This document shows positions 11,105 to 22,480 of a stretch of DNA of 64,000 bases, in pieces. The stretch is taken from contig CM046303.1 in the NCBI GenBank assembly GCA_025267735.1, positions 34,758,380-34,822,379 of the forward strand, read 5' to 3'. The DNA is from Mactra quadrangularis (lineage: Eukaryota; Mollusca; Bivalvia; Venerida; Mactridae). The stretch's first letter is position 1. The number at the start of each line of letters is the position of its first letter. The notes under the pieces are model-generated. The model saw nothing but the letters and a program-made list of their open reading frames with translations. It was not told where the DNA came from and ran no database searches. The position numbers were made by a program, and so were the translations under genes.

Positions 11105-13068
11105 TAATAAAAAAATACCATGAAACTGTAGCAGCCAGCATGGACGATGTCTCAGCTCTCAAACTGTAGAACCATTTCTGTGCACTGTATGCCTCTAAAG
11201 ATATGAATAAATCTATAATGTAGGGAAGAGAGAAGTATTGGGACAAGTTAAAGTAAGAAATACAAATATGTTCGAAGGAGCTTAAAAGATTAATATCATT
11301 GATCGTAAAAGATATTGGAAGAAGAAAGGTCAGCAGTAAACATGTTTCAAACATTTTACTCATATTAGATTTTGAGGAGGTATTTATCTGCTGATGTATA
11401 TTGTAATATAAGCGTACTACGCTATGGTATCGAGAGAAACTGCTTCAAGAGTTGAAGTAAGATCAGATTTTTATGTTACTCAGGATGGCTCACTCTATGC
11501 CGACTTCATTGTATGATCTATGTACATATAATATCTTTGGCATGATTAAACAATTGAAGATTTATTTGAATGCAATAAAATTGCCCGGCAGCAACCATAC
11601 AAAATATATTTTTATATATTACCTGTGGTATTAGTCTTCGATTTAAGGTTTTATCAAAGAGTTAATATGGCTAATCAATAATAATATAATTATAAACACA
11701 TATGTTACCCTTGTGTGTTCTAATCCATTTACAATATATCAAATGTTTAAACATCTATTTTGATGGATTCTGAACCAGTGTATTTATTCTTGCAGACTTT
11801 AAAATATCAGTGAAAACAAGCCTTGTGTTGTTGTACCTAGATGTAAAAAAGACCTGCAACAAATTATTCATATGTAATTATATATAAACAACTATTTAAA
11901 CTGTATGGCGAGTTATTACAGGTACAGTCCGCCTATTCCCAAACTGTCAAAACCTGACAAAAAAACCTCACGGCAGAAGTTGAAAATGAAGAAATTGTGA
12001 ATTATGGTCGAGTGCAGCTGCTCATGTCGTATGGTAGGCTTATACTCAAGATATTTCTCTAATAGACAGGCCTAGAGTATAAAATATCATGCATTCAGCT
12101 ACCGTGAAATTATTCAGTCCTGACAGTTAAGGAAAAACGGACTGGTCTGCTCAAATTCTACTAAATAGTTAGCAGTATTTTGATCCTCTCAAACTTCTGC
12201 TAAATAATTAGCAGCAGCCTGAGGAATCTATTTTTGTTCAGTTTAAAGTTTCACATTGCAAGTATATTGTTCAAAGGTCTGTGACCAGAGTTTATATGAT
12301 CAATACAACAATTTGGATATCATTTGATATATTTCTTTTAAAATAACACTCTCTGTCTTTGGTATCAGACAGGTTTACTAATTAATGTCAATGCAGAGAT
12401 AAAACATATGTCATTAAGTTAAATTGTCACGGTACTTTAATATGCATCATCAGAGCGTTTCCAGTTTATTGATGTTTAAAGAACTCAGACTTTCAACACT
12501 TATTTTGTTAGACCAAGACATCGCGAAAAAACATGCTTTCGGATAAATGCATATCCGAAAAGGTGCCGGATTAACAGTTAAAACTGTTAAACGTAACCAT
12601 TGACTGCAGGTCGGGTAGATTTCGTTTCATGTCTAAAGAGTATGAATTAATAAATTGTAAAATACTACAATAACAGAACGTCTTACTTTCTCAATATTAG
12701 GTAAGAATAATCCTCAAGATAATATCTCAGCAAGCCAGCACCAAAGAAGTAGGCCTAATTAATAAAGAATCTCGCAAACAACCGACAGCATGTTTATTCG
12801 CGTGTGCCCTAATCTACGCATAATCTGATGACGTATACACACTGTCACATGTTCCACCAATCAAACACTGTTATGTATATTTGTTTTCCCACGGGTCACT
12901 ATCGATAGTAACCTTCAGCTGTAAATTGTAAAGTGACGTCATTTTAGTCGACAATTGGCTGGCCAATCCGATGTACGTATAGTTTCGTTGTAAAGGAGAT
13001 TAGCCAATCGAAAGATAGTGATTAAATTATCAATGGTCTATGTTTACAAACAAATACACGTGGATCTG
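11105..13068. other. Unusually long inter-ORF region of the LINE
   Basis: There is no coding signal across 1.96 kb apart from the MITE at 11,925-12,144. Composition is AT-rich. It may be element spacer, host DNA between two insertions, or nested repeats that I do not recognise. Confidence 0.45.
11925..12144. mobile_element. 220-bp MITE with ~50-bp imperfect terminal inverted repeats
   Basis: The left end reads CAGTCCGCCTATTCC, AACTGTCA, CCTCACGGCAG. The right end reads CTACCGTGAAAT, CCTGACAGTTAAGG, AAAAACGGACTG. These are mirror images with a few mismatches. It belongs to the same family as 5,680-5,827. I see no clear target duplication. Non-autonomous. Confidence 0.75.
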
Positions 13069-14007
13069 TCAATTGCCCAGTGGTTTCGATAAGTCCGTAA
13101 AGTGATCAACTTTGATTTTGCGGCCATTTTGAAGTAGTACAACTATTTTTCCACCGTCGGACCAAGCATTTTTAACTTCGTCACGACGACTAACATTCTC
13201 AAGTAGTTTCACAAGTTTTGTTGTAAGGTCTTCTCTGATAACGATGGCAGAACCTTTAAGTTTTTTTCGTTCAGATATGATATTTAATTTCATAGAGCGC
13301 CTAACAAGTTTGCAGATTATAGGTCTGTTCCCGTCAGGTCTAAATTTCCCAGTGCGATGAGCTATATCTATATCGTTGTTTGAGACCTTTATGTTCAATT
13401 TATCATTGATTGTTTTCATGACTAGTTGCATAGTTTCGTCGGATGGTTCATGTTTATTTTTGTCCTCGATCCCGTATATACGAATACTGTTTTTTCTCGA
13501 GTATTGTTCGAGATCATCCAAATATGCCTCATGCTTCTTGAGTTGCAATTCTCTATGAGCGATTTTGGCTTTTAAATCATCATTGGATTTCATTAAGTCA
13601 TTTATCTCGGCTTCAGATTTTTCGAGTTTCAGTTCAATATCACTGTTTTTGTTCTTAAGACTGAGAATTTCTGCCGAGAATTCACACATTTTCTTCTCTA
13701 ATTTGTCAAAATTTTCGTAAACTTTTTCTATCTCACGTTTGATGTCAGATGCTATCTCATCTTTAATGTTTTGTAAGAGTGGTTTGATAGTCTGCTCAGT
13801 GATTACATTTTTCAAACATTTTTCAATATGTTCCTTTGAAGCAAGCTTTTTTATTTGCTCGCTGAAGCCGTTCATGGCCTTGACAACGTCGTCTATCGAC
13901 GACTCATTGTTGACTTGATAAACCATTGTATCTAATTTGCTTTGCTTTTCCTGTTGTTCCTGTTTTCCCCTTGCGCGGCTCGTGGTGCTTTCGCGCCTCG
14001 TTGCCAT
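13069..14007 (-). CDS. LINE ORF1: coiled-coil RNA-binding protein, L1-type
   Basis: The ORF is 312 codons. Residues 1-25 are basic and Ser/Thr/Arg-rich. Roughly 35-165 is strongly charged with heptad-like leucines (coiled coil). DLEQYSRKNSIRIYGI near 165-180 is the hallmark opening of the L1 ORF1 RRM-like domain. An IDIAHRTGK-type segment and a basic IICKLVRRSMK stretch follow, and the end resembles the L1 C-terminal domain. Family knowledge: such proteins trimerise and coat the element RNA as a nucleic-acid chaperone. It lies upstream of, and on the same strand as, the 1,268-residue ORF2, although the gap is about 2 kb. The frame is intact. Solo ORF1-derived host genes exist in animals, so a separate locus remains possible. 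Confidence 0.88.
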   Translation of the reverse strand: MATRRESTTSRARGKQEQQEKQSKLDTMVYQVNNESSIDDVVKAMNGFSEQIKKLASKEHIEKCLKNVITEQTIKPLLQNIKDEIASDIKREIEKVYENFDKLEKKMCEFSAEILSLKNKNSDIELKLEKSEAEINDLMKSNDDLKAKIAHRELQLKKHEAYLDDLEQYSRKNSIRIYGIEDKNKHEPSDETMQLVMKTINDKLNIKVSNNDIDIAHRTGKFRPDGNRPIICKLVRRSMKLNIISERKKLKGSAIVIREDLTTKLVKLLENVSRRDEVKNAWSDGGKIVVLLQNGRKIKVDHFTDLSKPLGN

Positions 14008-17000
14008 TTTATTTGTCTATTCTTGTCAAAATGGATATATCAATTTCTAAATATTACCTCTGTTGTCCGTTCAATATAATTATAATATCCAATATAAGTC
14101 CAGGTAAACGTTTTATAATTCAACAATGGTACACACTTATACACGAGTTTTGATATTGCCACGTCACCTCACATCACATAGTACACACAGTCGTTTATTG
14201 TCACATAAATACCTCCTTCTACCTTTAACTTATCACCTATGTTCCATTGCCGTTGATTTTAATGTCCTTTAAATTCAAATTTCGACTCTTGGTTATATCC
14301 TGAAGGTATTAAAAACCTATTTTTTAGATAAAAATTGGGAGCACCGAAAAAATCGTGTTCGTGCTCGAAAATGCGACCTTGACCTCTAAAAAACATATAC
14401 ATGATAACAAAGTTTTTTTATACAATGATACATATCAGCAAGTTTTATATTTGGTTCAAACAAAACCCGAGTCATATGTTACTTGAATTCCAATTAAAAC
14501 TTTTCAACATAGATCTAAGCAAACATGATTGTGCCTTCCAGACACGCCAGCATTTTATTATTTAAATTGCGTTAAAAAGATGAAAAACAGAATTGAATTA
14601 AGACACCCATGGTTAGCATTCAAAGGGGCTAATAGAAATACACACATTGTGACATCAACATTCCCGAAGGGTTTAGAATATGAAGGTTTAGAAAATGGAA
14701 ATTTAGATGTTATGGTATTTTTAGAAATTTACAATACAGTTGGGAATATACTAATTGTATCAGCTCACGATACGATGTAGCATGGCTTATCTACACCTAC
14801 ACATTTACATACATCATTTGAAAAATCATTAATGTATAAATAATGTCAAGACTTTCATACAAGACATATATATTAATATTTGAAACATTTGAACCATCTG
14901 TTTATGTTATAAGACCTCCGGCTTACTCAATATCTATTCTCATGGGTAAAAAGAAAATATACATTATATCCAAAAATTTATAAATAAAAAATTTACTAAA
15001 TTGAAAGTAACATCATTGAATAAAGCAAAACAGTTTGAAAAAAAAAATGTTACCATATAAGTACATGTTTATTCAATCTACTTTACGTCACAGTTTAACT
15101 CGATAAACCAACAAATACGATTATCTCTAAATAAATGACAGAATATTACATCGTTTATCGGAAACTAACTTAGACAATGCTTGTCTCAAACAACACTATA
15201 TATTACTCGAAGTGTTATAGAAAAAGACCGTACAATGATAGATCGAAAAAAGATAAATAACTTTATCGGATCTTATCACTGATGAAATACAAAAAACCCA
15301 TTATCGTTACCTCAAAAACATTATTTAATTATTGTCACTATTTGCCGCGGAAATAGAAGATACTTCAACTAAAATCATTAATTAGAAAGTGATAGTTCTA
15401 CATAGTACTACATGTGTGTGAAAAGACAGACCTTTGTCGGAAATAGATCCCGTTGTAAAAGGGTACTGATAGATATACTAGGGTACTTTAACACACATTG
15501 TGATTCAAGTAAGGGTCCTATTAGATATACTTTAACACACAAGAGTATTCTTGATCGAATGTTTTAATCACATTTGTCATAAAACTGCAACATCATGCTG
15601 ATCGAGGGTCGTAAGCAAGAGAGAACCTACCAACCATTTCACTGGGGTAAAAAAGTTCATTTTGAAGAAAATAAAGTTGGGCACAGTTCATTATATAAAC
15701 GTTGCAAATATGTAAACACTGTATATTACAATGGTCATAATATTACATAAAAGTTATTGGATTGCTGCATAATATAAGATTCTGTAGCCATAATATGATA
15801 ACGTCTGTCAGTATACACAGTTAGTCATCAATATATCTTAAAACAGCAATCTTGGAGATGACAGTATTAAAACTGTTATTCATGTTATTGCTAACGACCA
15901 TTGTTTTCTAAAACAACTTGCAGATTTATAGATATTTTGTCTTAATTATTTGCTTCAATAAGCTTTTAAAATGTGTGGATTTAAAACAAATACAATTATC
16001 TTCTTGACTTTAAAAAAATTAGTTGTCATTAATAATGTGTGCAATTATAAGAAGCTTAAATGAATGAAAAGTTTACAGATGAATAATTCATCAGTCATGT
16101 ATAAGTTATTTTGTTGGTATACAAATGGTAAAGGAAGAACATAAATAAATAAAATGTACAAGAAACTTATTACAATCAGGCACTGTCTTACTTAAATCGC
16201 TTGTCAGGCTCAAGTTACTCTACGTATACGAAATCCCTACGAAATATAAAAAAATACCGAACACTCTTGTGTCTTCTTGACACTTCTAGGCGATTATAAG
16301 GTTTGATATTAGCGCCGTTAAACAAACAGCCAATATATTTCCTCAGGCGTTTCCAAAACAATATCTCTTTTGGCAAAATGTCTCTTTTTACTGCAAATAA
16401 TTCGAATAAATGTGGCCACGAGTAGCATGGCGACTGTACGAAATTTTCTCAAGGTTAGATATATTGTCTAAAGTGATTACATGTACCATGATATTTATGA
16501 TGGAGTCTACAACATTTCAAATTTAAAGAGATACGTATTTCGTTTCTTTACATAACGGTAGATAACCTTACTATGCAAATATTAAAGACAAGGTAAACAA
16601 CCATATAAAACGATACTATTAACTTCGCTTTCTAGTTTAACGACAGTATATAAAACGAAAATATGTTTCATCATGCATCTCGCATTTCTCAAGACCAATA
16701 TTATAAGTTGTTGCTAAAGGAACAAGTTATTAATAATACATATACACAGTAATTGTAACACGCCTAATCAACTAGATGTTAAGTAAAATAATGCTAATTA
16801 AAACTAAGTAATGTGTCGTCTCAAATAGTTTAAGCGATTTATTTAACTCTTTTATCCATAAGTGTAGAAAGAAGAAAATGATAAAACGGTACTTAGTTTC
16901 AGTTATGAACAGTCTAAAATTCAAAACACAATTAAAATAGAACGTTTTGAAAAAAAAAATCCATAATTGAAGATATATACTAAAGTATTGACTAGAAATA

Positions 17001-18122
17001 CAAATGCCATTCACAAAAGCAACAAAAATACATGTATAAAAAAACTTACGGCTCCCAGTGTCCTGTTAATGGTGTAAATTCCTTATTCATTGTATATATC
17101 TTATCTCAAATGTGTAAACGGACGATAATCTAACAAAATATATCATTTATGGCATCAATTAATAATTGATCTACACTTATCATATCCCAGTGTTTCCTTT
17201 GACCACAGAACTATCTGACAGTCGATCAATCATTTGTAGTGTTGAAATTATGTTGTATAAAATTGGATATGCATTATTATTCAAAACGCATTTCCTATGG
17301 TTTCATATAACACGTCGTACTCCATGGAGCACTATTTACAAAATAGTTTTATAATCATCAATTTATTGTTTTAACTCTTCATTGTCATTTAATACAAACA
17401 ATATTCCAAATATCAAACATCCACATGTTATTTCCAATAAGAAACTATCACAAAAACATAATCCAATATTTTCCAATATGAAGTCCCAGTTTGTTATTTA
17501 ATTATTAAATAACGTTATCTATATTAACTGCATATTGTGTTGCATCTAAGGAGAATGACTAAATTGATTCTATATTATTCAGTTATCTAACTATAAACTA
17601 TGTTTGGAGGCGGATGAAACCTATTGGACTATTGCCTACAGGAAATATGTTTACGATGAATTCATTCTTTGAACAAACAGAGGAAAATGCGAATTTGTTT
17701 TTCTAAACAGTCCCAAAGGACCTTTGCTCGTAATATATGGGAACAACATTATATAAATTTTAGCAACATGGATCAATGTTCTATTAGTGATACATGAATC
17801 TCCCACGAGTTATGTTGGCTGCTTTACAGTAAATCATTATGCAGTTCGGACAAGCAACGATATACACTTTTCATACGATACCAAATATACATTTTACAAA
17901 AATCTCACAATCATTTTGAAAACTTGGAATCGTTATATTCAGTACTTGTAGATATTTGAAAACCAAATGGTTTAATTGACATACACTGGAAAAGTGGAAA
18001 AGTGCTACGTGGTAATTGAATAATAGAGAATTTGAATATGTCAGATTTGTCAAAGCATCGTTTGTTTGTGAAGAAATAAAATATGTAATTAAGACCTATG
18101 ATGATGATGATGATCAGAGTTT
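14008..18122. other. Mostly non-genic AT-rich stretch
   Basis: Apart from a weak possible exon at 14,591-14,780, I see no coding pattern, repeat pair or element end. Short ORFs at 16,772-17,014, 17,166-17,354 and 17,871-18,053 have composition expected of random AT-rich sequence. Confidence 0.5.
14591..14780 (+). CDS. Possible terminal exon, unknown protein
   Basis: After a plausible acceptor (GATGAAAAACAG, ending 14,590) an open frame of about 63 codons runs to TAG at 14,778-14,780. Its composition is balanced and protein-like: LRHPWLAFKGANRN, then TFPKGLEYEGLENGNLDVMV, then a hydrophobic end. The frame stays open upstream to 14,529. I do not recognise the family and found no partner exon. 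It could be a decayed gene fragment or chance. Confidence 0.22.
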
Positions 18123-18302
18123 ATACAATGTTTTGTAATATAGGTCTTAATTTTAATACGGAAATTCTATTTAGATACACTCAATACTTAACCTAATCAC
18201 TGTATGACTGCAAATTAAATAGCAGTCAATAGAAACCAGGAGGGGGCCTTCTTTTCTTTTTGTCTGTTTTAAAATTAAGACCTATATTACACAACATTAT
18301 GG
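18123..18302. mobile_element. ~180-bp MITE with 30-bp inverted ends
   Basis: TACAATGTTTTGTAATATAG with GTCTTAATTTT at the left is mirrored by AAAATTAAGAC with CTATATTACACAACATTAT at the right, with 2-3 mismatches. Another ATTAAGACCTAT copy sits just outside the left end (~18,090) beside a (GAT)n run. It has no coding capacity. Confidence 0.7.
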
Positions 18303-19763
18303 TCATTATTTTTAAAAGAATATCATAGACACAGAAATTAAACATGCAATACCTTAAGTATCGTTTAAGACTAGCCTGAAAGTGTTGAAGTAAATGTTTT
18401 AGTTAGTAGTCAAATTACTAGGATATTGGGTAATGTTTACATAGAAAACCGGCATTATTTATTGATTAAATCTATCGATCAAGTGCACAGTCGAATAATT
18501 TGTACGGTCTAGTAAGCACGATGCTAATAAACTTACTTTTGTAACGTAAAGTGCTGTATTTTGGGTCGTTGGCCTTCATTTTATTGAATAAAATTTGTCT
18601 TGATTTGTCTTTAACACGAAATTACAATGTATTAATAGCACCAAATCTTAATTAAATACATGTTGCAAAACAAGTACGGTTATTTATAGGCAATTGCATG
18701 GCACACATTCGGAATACAGAATTAAAGTTGTTATTTCATACCAATGCTGGACTATCTAGATATCTTAATTATGAAATGATCTTATGGCGACACTACGATG
18801 GTTTTCCTCATTGACATTCCATATGTAAATTGCAGTAAGATCTTATAGATTATGTCATTATCTTCTTAAAAGCATTACCGTCCAGACTTTAAATGTCGCT
18901 CTTTAGACATCAAAACATTAGAAACTATAACAACGTCTACATAAAATTATATCATCTGCGTAAAATACTAACGAGATCTAATACCCTGGGGGATTGTAAC
19001 TTCAAACATATTTGAATATTTTTGCTTACTTTAGTACAATGATATAATTCTGGAATTCTGCAATAACTTCACTGTGGTATCGTATACGAACAACAACGAT
19101 AAAAAACACTTATTTGCAGAGGTTTGTTTAATGATGCGTTGGTGAGACAATATAATAATTCTGACAACTACATAATATTTATGAGCATTTAGTTGTATTC
19201 CACATGCGTTAAGTCTTATTTGATTTGATTCTGATATGTTTTAAATTATTTCAAAATATTCTGTTAGCAATAAAGATAGTTTTATATCCCAATTAACGAT
19301 ATATTAAATATTTATCGAATGTACTTGAGGTTTTAAATACATATATAACATATTGCAATTGAGTGTTTATCTATTTGGAACATGTTTTGTAACTTCTATA
19401 ATCTATAATGAAAAAAAAAATAGAAATACATCAAATATAAGTTAAAGTGTTCTATTTATAGAGAATAGGTCGACAGGTATTTGTCGTACATGTCTGATAA
19501 ATCATGAATATATCGTGTCTGTTTAATTAAAAATGTGTGTATCCGGTTTTTTTATTTCTAAAATATAAATGCAAAATGGTGTTATGCAAAGTTAATATCG
19601 TCTTTAAGCCTTCTCAAATAAACCAATTGCACCTTTCAGAAGTGTGCAACATGTCTTGCTTAAATCAGGTAATGATACATTTCCATGGCAATAGAACATC
19701 TTCTAGCGTTGAATTGGTAGAATTAAAAGCAAATTGCCTTGCTGTATGTCGAATAGATAAAAT
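18303..19763. other. Non-genic AT-rich stretch
   Basis: I tested 19,540-19,763 on the minus strand as a continuation of the LINE ORF2 broken at 20,037. The frames are closed and lack the GDFN and later endonuclease motifs. Nothing else was recognised. Confidence 0.5.
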
Positions 19764-20037
19764 ATTTATTTTATTTTATTTATTGGAGTTAACGCCGTAT
19801 CAACACAAGTTAGGTCATTTCACGGCGTCCAGCGCACCTAACCTAGCTTTCCTGAGCTATTGTCTATAACCAGTACTCACCTACCCTTCCACAAGGCCGG
19901 AAACTTCTCCATATTATCTAACCAATGGAGGAAAATCGACATTGTTGTCAAATTTTCATGGAAGGGTATAACCTCCCCGGGTGGGATTCGAACCCGCACC
20001 CCCTCGGGCACGAGTATCCAAATCCCGACGCGCTATC
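19764..20037 (-). mobile_element. SINE, 5'-truncated, fused to a LINE 5' fragment
   Basis: Same family as the SINEs at 2.8 and 48.2 kb: body, B box GGTTCGAATCC and AT-rich tail are present. About the first 22 bases of the tRNA-like head, including the A box, are missing. In their place the sequence runs straight into LINE endonuclease codons at about 20,037, with TA shared at the junction. Confidence 0.85.
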
Positions 20038-20475
20038 ATGATATGTAAAATACAAGTCATATAGTTTATCAATATAGTCCTGGTATTTCTCTACACTGTG
20101 ATTTATACATGGTAAATACACTTGAATAATATAAACATACATATTTTTATAAATCTGTAATTGTATACCAACAATACCATCATCACATATATCTAAAGGT
20201 ACAATACGACTGTCAATGGATTTCTTCCACATCAATGCTACACCCCCTTTACCAACACGGTGCCTTCTGACATTCAATTCATTATCACAGACAATATGAC
20301 AGTTATACATAGTATTCAATGAATGTAAAAAGTATGCGTTATGTGGAAACAACCAGTGCTCTGAGATCCCAACAATGTCAACAGAGCCTTCATCTAAAAT
20401 ATCACTTAAACTAGATACACTGGACATAATACCAGATACATTCCATGACATAATATTTAAAGATAAATCAGCCAT
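19948..20475 (-). pseudogene. LINE ORF2 fragment: N-terminal endonuclease, truncated
   Basis: The likely start ATG is at 20,475, 50 bases after the ORF1 stop. The first ~145 residues match the beginning of an apurinic-type endonuclease: MSWNVSG (metal-binding Asn), GISEHWL (catalytic Glu region), then hydrophobic strands. Before the GDFN motif the frame passes at ~20,037 into SINE sequence and ends at 19,948. All reverse transcriptase domains are missing, so no functional product is expected. The frame is open upstream to 20,586, overlapping the end of ORF1, but those residues are hydrophobic and lack endonuclease character. Confidence 0.85.
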
Positions 20476-20524
20476 TATAAACGATAATACAACATGTATC
20501 AAAACAATCATATATATGTAAATG

Positions 20525-22030
20525 TTAGTCAATACAGTAACTAGATAAATGTTCATATTGGTTTGTGTTTGAGATATAATCATCACTAGTATAATTGTTC
20601 ATACTGTTATACACATTGTTGTCATTTCTTCTGGTAGTAATCATTCTTGGTGGTATATCCCTGCGTTGTCTAGATCGCCATGGTCGACATGAGACATGCG
20701 AAGGCCAGAAGTTTGATTTCAGTAGCCGTTCTGCATTTCCATCTTCCTGTACATTCATCCGAATTACCACTTTATCTGGATTATTTCTACATGGAAATAC
20801 AGTCATGTTCGTAATCTTCGGTCCTTTCTTTGATATGACTGATGCAAGAGTATCAGTATTCACTGTCTTACTAAGTCCGAGCAAACAAAATCGTCGTGTT
20901 CGTTTTCGTTTCACGATTTCAAAACCGTCATCAGTATGACCAGTGTCAAATCTGGGTGTGATCCTAGTTTGTATATTATAGCTTTTACTAGGTTGTTTTA
21001 CTTTGACCTTCATGTTGTGTATTTCATCACCCGTACTACTGCTAGTCGTATCAGCTCTAGCTTTATCTAATGAATCATTCAGTGTAACAATATGTCTATT
21101 TACCGTTGAATCACTAATTTCAGATTGATGACAGTTCAGGTTACTATCAGTGACGAAGACTTCATCATCATTTGTTTGTTCATCATTGTTACCATTGAAG
21201 TTTTTCACAGAGACAGAAACTAAATTGTTGGTGTCTATAAAAGCTTCCAATAGTCTGATACGGTCTTCTAATTTTATGATTTCACCCATAGCAGAACTTA
21301 TCACATTTCTCACTGTTGATGTTGTTTGTTGAATACATTTATTCATATTAGAGTTAAATTGTTCAATATCTGATTTGATTTCACCCAACGAATGTTTTGT
21401 GCAAGACATTTGTTCATTCTGTAGTTTGTTGTTGACAAGGAACATTTGTTTAGCTAACATATAACCTGCTTGTAGTGTAGAAACTTGGTCCTTTAATAAC
21501 TCTAACTCACGCGAGCAAGAACATGAACTAATAGGATTCTCCTTCGTTGTAGATTTCTTTCTACCCCCGTTAGTTACCGATGTTTTCCTTCCCTTGTTGC
21601 TAGTGCTAATCATAGACTTAAGTATATTCGGATCACCTCCTTCAGTTACTTCTACAATATTATAAATATCCTGAGATAGTCTTATGGTAAGAGGCTCACC
21701 ACTACGAGTGTACACCCGACGTTTGAGTTCAGCATTATCACTAAACGGGAAGTTAATACAAGATTGTTTAAGATGAATAAAATATTCGGACCTCACTTTT
21801 TCAAGATCCACCTCACTAAAAGCATAGGTTCTTGCTATTTCATTTATACACATATCTTTTGGTAACTCTCGGTATAGTTTCACAATAGTTCGATATTCTT
21901 CTAGAATACGTAGGTTTTCTTCATTAAAACTGATTTCAGACATATCATCAAGTTCATTGTAAGCAGTTTCATCCTGAATAAGAATTTCTCCCTCATCACA
22001 TGATAGTGAATCATCCATTGCTGAACACAA
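20525..22030 (-). CDS. LINE ORF1: gag-like RNA-binding protein
   Basis: The ORF is intact at 501 codons. The N-terminus is acidic (residues 1-60, Asp/Glu-rich). A DNA-binding-like segment around 60-150 includes YTRSGEPLTIRLSQDIYNIV. A cysteine pair region follows (SSCSCS near 170), then a helical, probably coiled-coil stretch to ~270 and a polar linker. From ~385 there is an RRM-like domain: FCLLGLSKTVNTDTLASVI, later KVVIRMNV and SNFWPSHVSCRPW. The FWP..V.CRPW ending is, from memory, common in ORF1 of molluscan LINEs. The C-terminus is basic, then Asn/Tyr-rich. ORF2 begins 50 bases downstream. The protein would coat element RNA. It is intact although its partner ORF2 is destroyed. Confidence 0.85.
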   Translation of the reverse strand: MCSAMDDSLSCDEGEILIQDETAYNELDDMSEISFNEENLRILEEYRTIVKLYRELPKDMCINEIARTYAFSEVDLEKVRSEYFIHLKQSCINFPFSDNAELKRRVYTRSGEPLTIRLSQDIYNIVEVTEGGDPNILKSMISTSNKGRKTSVTNGGRKKSTTKENPISSCSCSRELELLKDQVSTLQAGYMLAKQMFLVNNKLQNEQMSCTKHSLGEIKSDIEQFNSNMNKCIQQTTSTVRNVISSAMGEIIKLEDRIRLLEAFIDTNNLVSVSVKNFNGNNDEQTNDDEVFVTDSNLNCHQSEISDSTVNRHIVTLNDSLDKARADTTSSSTGDEIHNMKVKVKQPSKSYNIQTRITPRFDTGHTDDGFEIVKRKRTRRFCLLGLSKTVNTDTLASVISKKGPKITNMTVFPCRNNPDKVVIRMNVQEDGNAERLLKSNFWPSHVSCRPWRSRQRRDIPPRMITTRRNDNNVYNSMNNYTSDDYISNTNQYEHLSSYCID

Positions 22031-22258
22031 GTATACATAGAACAGATCACTACTATATAATCACTTTTCCAGCCTCGTGTCTCATTCAACCATGACTCGA
22101 TCAGACGACAGAAACAGTACAATATTTCAAATATATGTTGTAATAAATTGAAATGTTTTATATAAGTATCAAGCCCAGAATGCAATTTCTAATGTTCAGA
22201 ATCAACTTGCGTGAGTGTGTGTATAGATATTATTAAATATAAAATACAACAGACTATT

Positions 22259-22480
22259 TGCCAAATCTCATAGTATTGCATGTAAACAAAAAGCCAAATC
22301 TTAATATATTGCAAGTACAAAATTGAACATATAATCAATTACCCAATCTCAATATATTGCAAGTACAAAATTGAACAAATAAATAAACACCCAAACTCAA
22401 TATATTGCAAGTACAAAGTTAAACATATAATCAATTACTCAATCTCAATATAAAATATTTATTGCAAGTACAAAGGTGAA
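22259..22480. repeat. ~48-bp tandem monomers upstream of LINE ORF1
   Basis: About five units of CCAA(A/T)CTCAATATATTGCAAGTACAAA-type sequence start near 22,260, 22,295, 22,343, 22,391 and 22,439. They lie 230 bp upstream of the minus-strand LINE ORF1 start and abut the inverted repeat at 22,481. By position they resemble 5' UTR monomers of some LINEs; independent origin is possible. Confidence 0.8.

Larger units (their letters stand above)
6781..14007 (-). mobile_element. Putative full-length L1/Tx1-type non-LTR retrotransposon
   Basis: An L1-type ORF1 (13,069-14,007) and an intact ORF2 (7,298-11,104) lie on the same strand in the expected order. The 1,964-bp gap between them is far longer than usual for L1-type elements. 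It contains a 220-bp MITE, but that explains only a tenth of the gap. Either the element has an unusual spacer or ORF1 and ORF2 belong to two insertions. The outer limits given are approximate: no poly(A) tail or target duplication was identified. Confidence 0.5.
19764..22258 (-). mobile_element. LINE-SINE chimera (LINE 5' half joined to SINE 3' part)
   Basis: On the minus strand the order is LINE ORF1, start of ORF2, truncated SINE, AT-rich tail. LINE copies usually lose the 5' end, but here the 5' half is kept and the 3' half is absent. That is the product expected if reverse transcription began on a SINE RNA and jumped to a LINE RNA. No target duplication was identified, so later insertion plus deletion is an alternative. 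The 5' limit is approximate. Confidence 0.55.

Noticed and set aside
11094..11363. 90-codon ORF with hydrophobic start overlapping the LINE ORF2 start
   Set aside because: No RNA-binding features expected of ORF1. Its hydrophobic composition is typical of AT-rich DNA, and the real ORF1 lies upstream.
18053..18120. (GAT)n run as a regulatory or coding repeat
   Set aside because: Only five units; an ordinary microsatellite beside a MITE.
20595..20939. Plus-strand 114-codon ORF
   Set aside because: Antisense shadow of the LINE ORF1 C-terminus.
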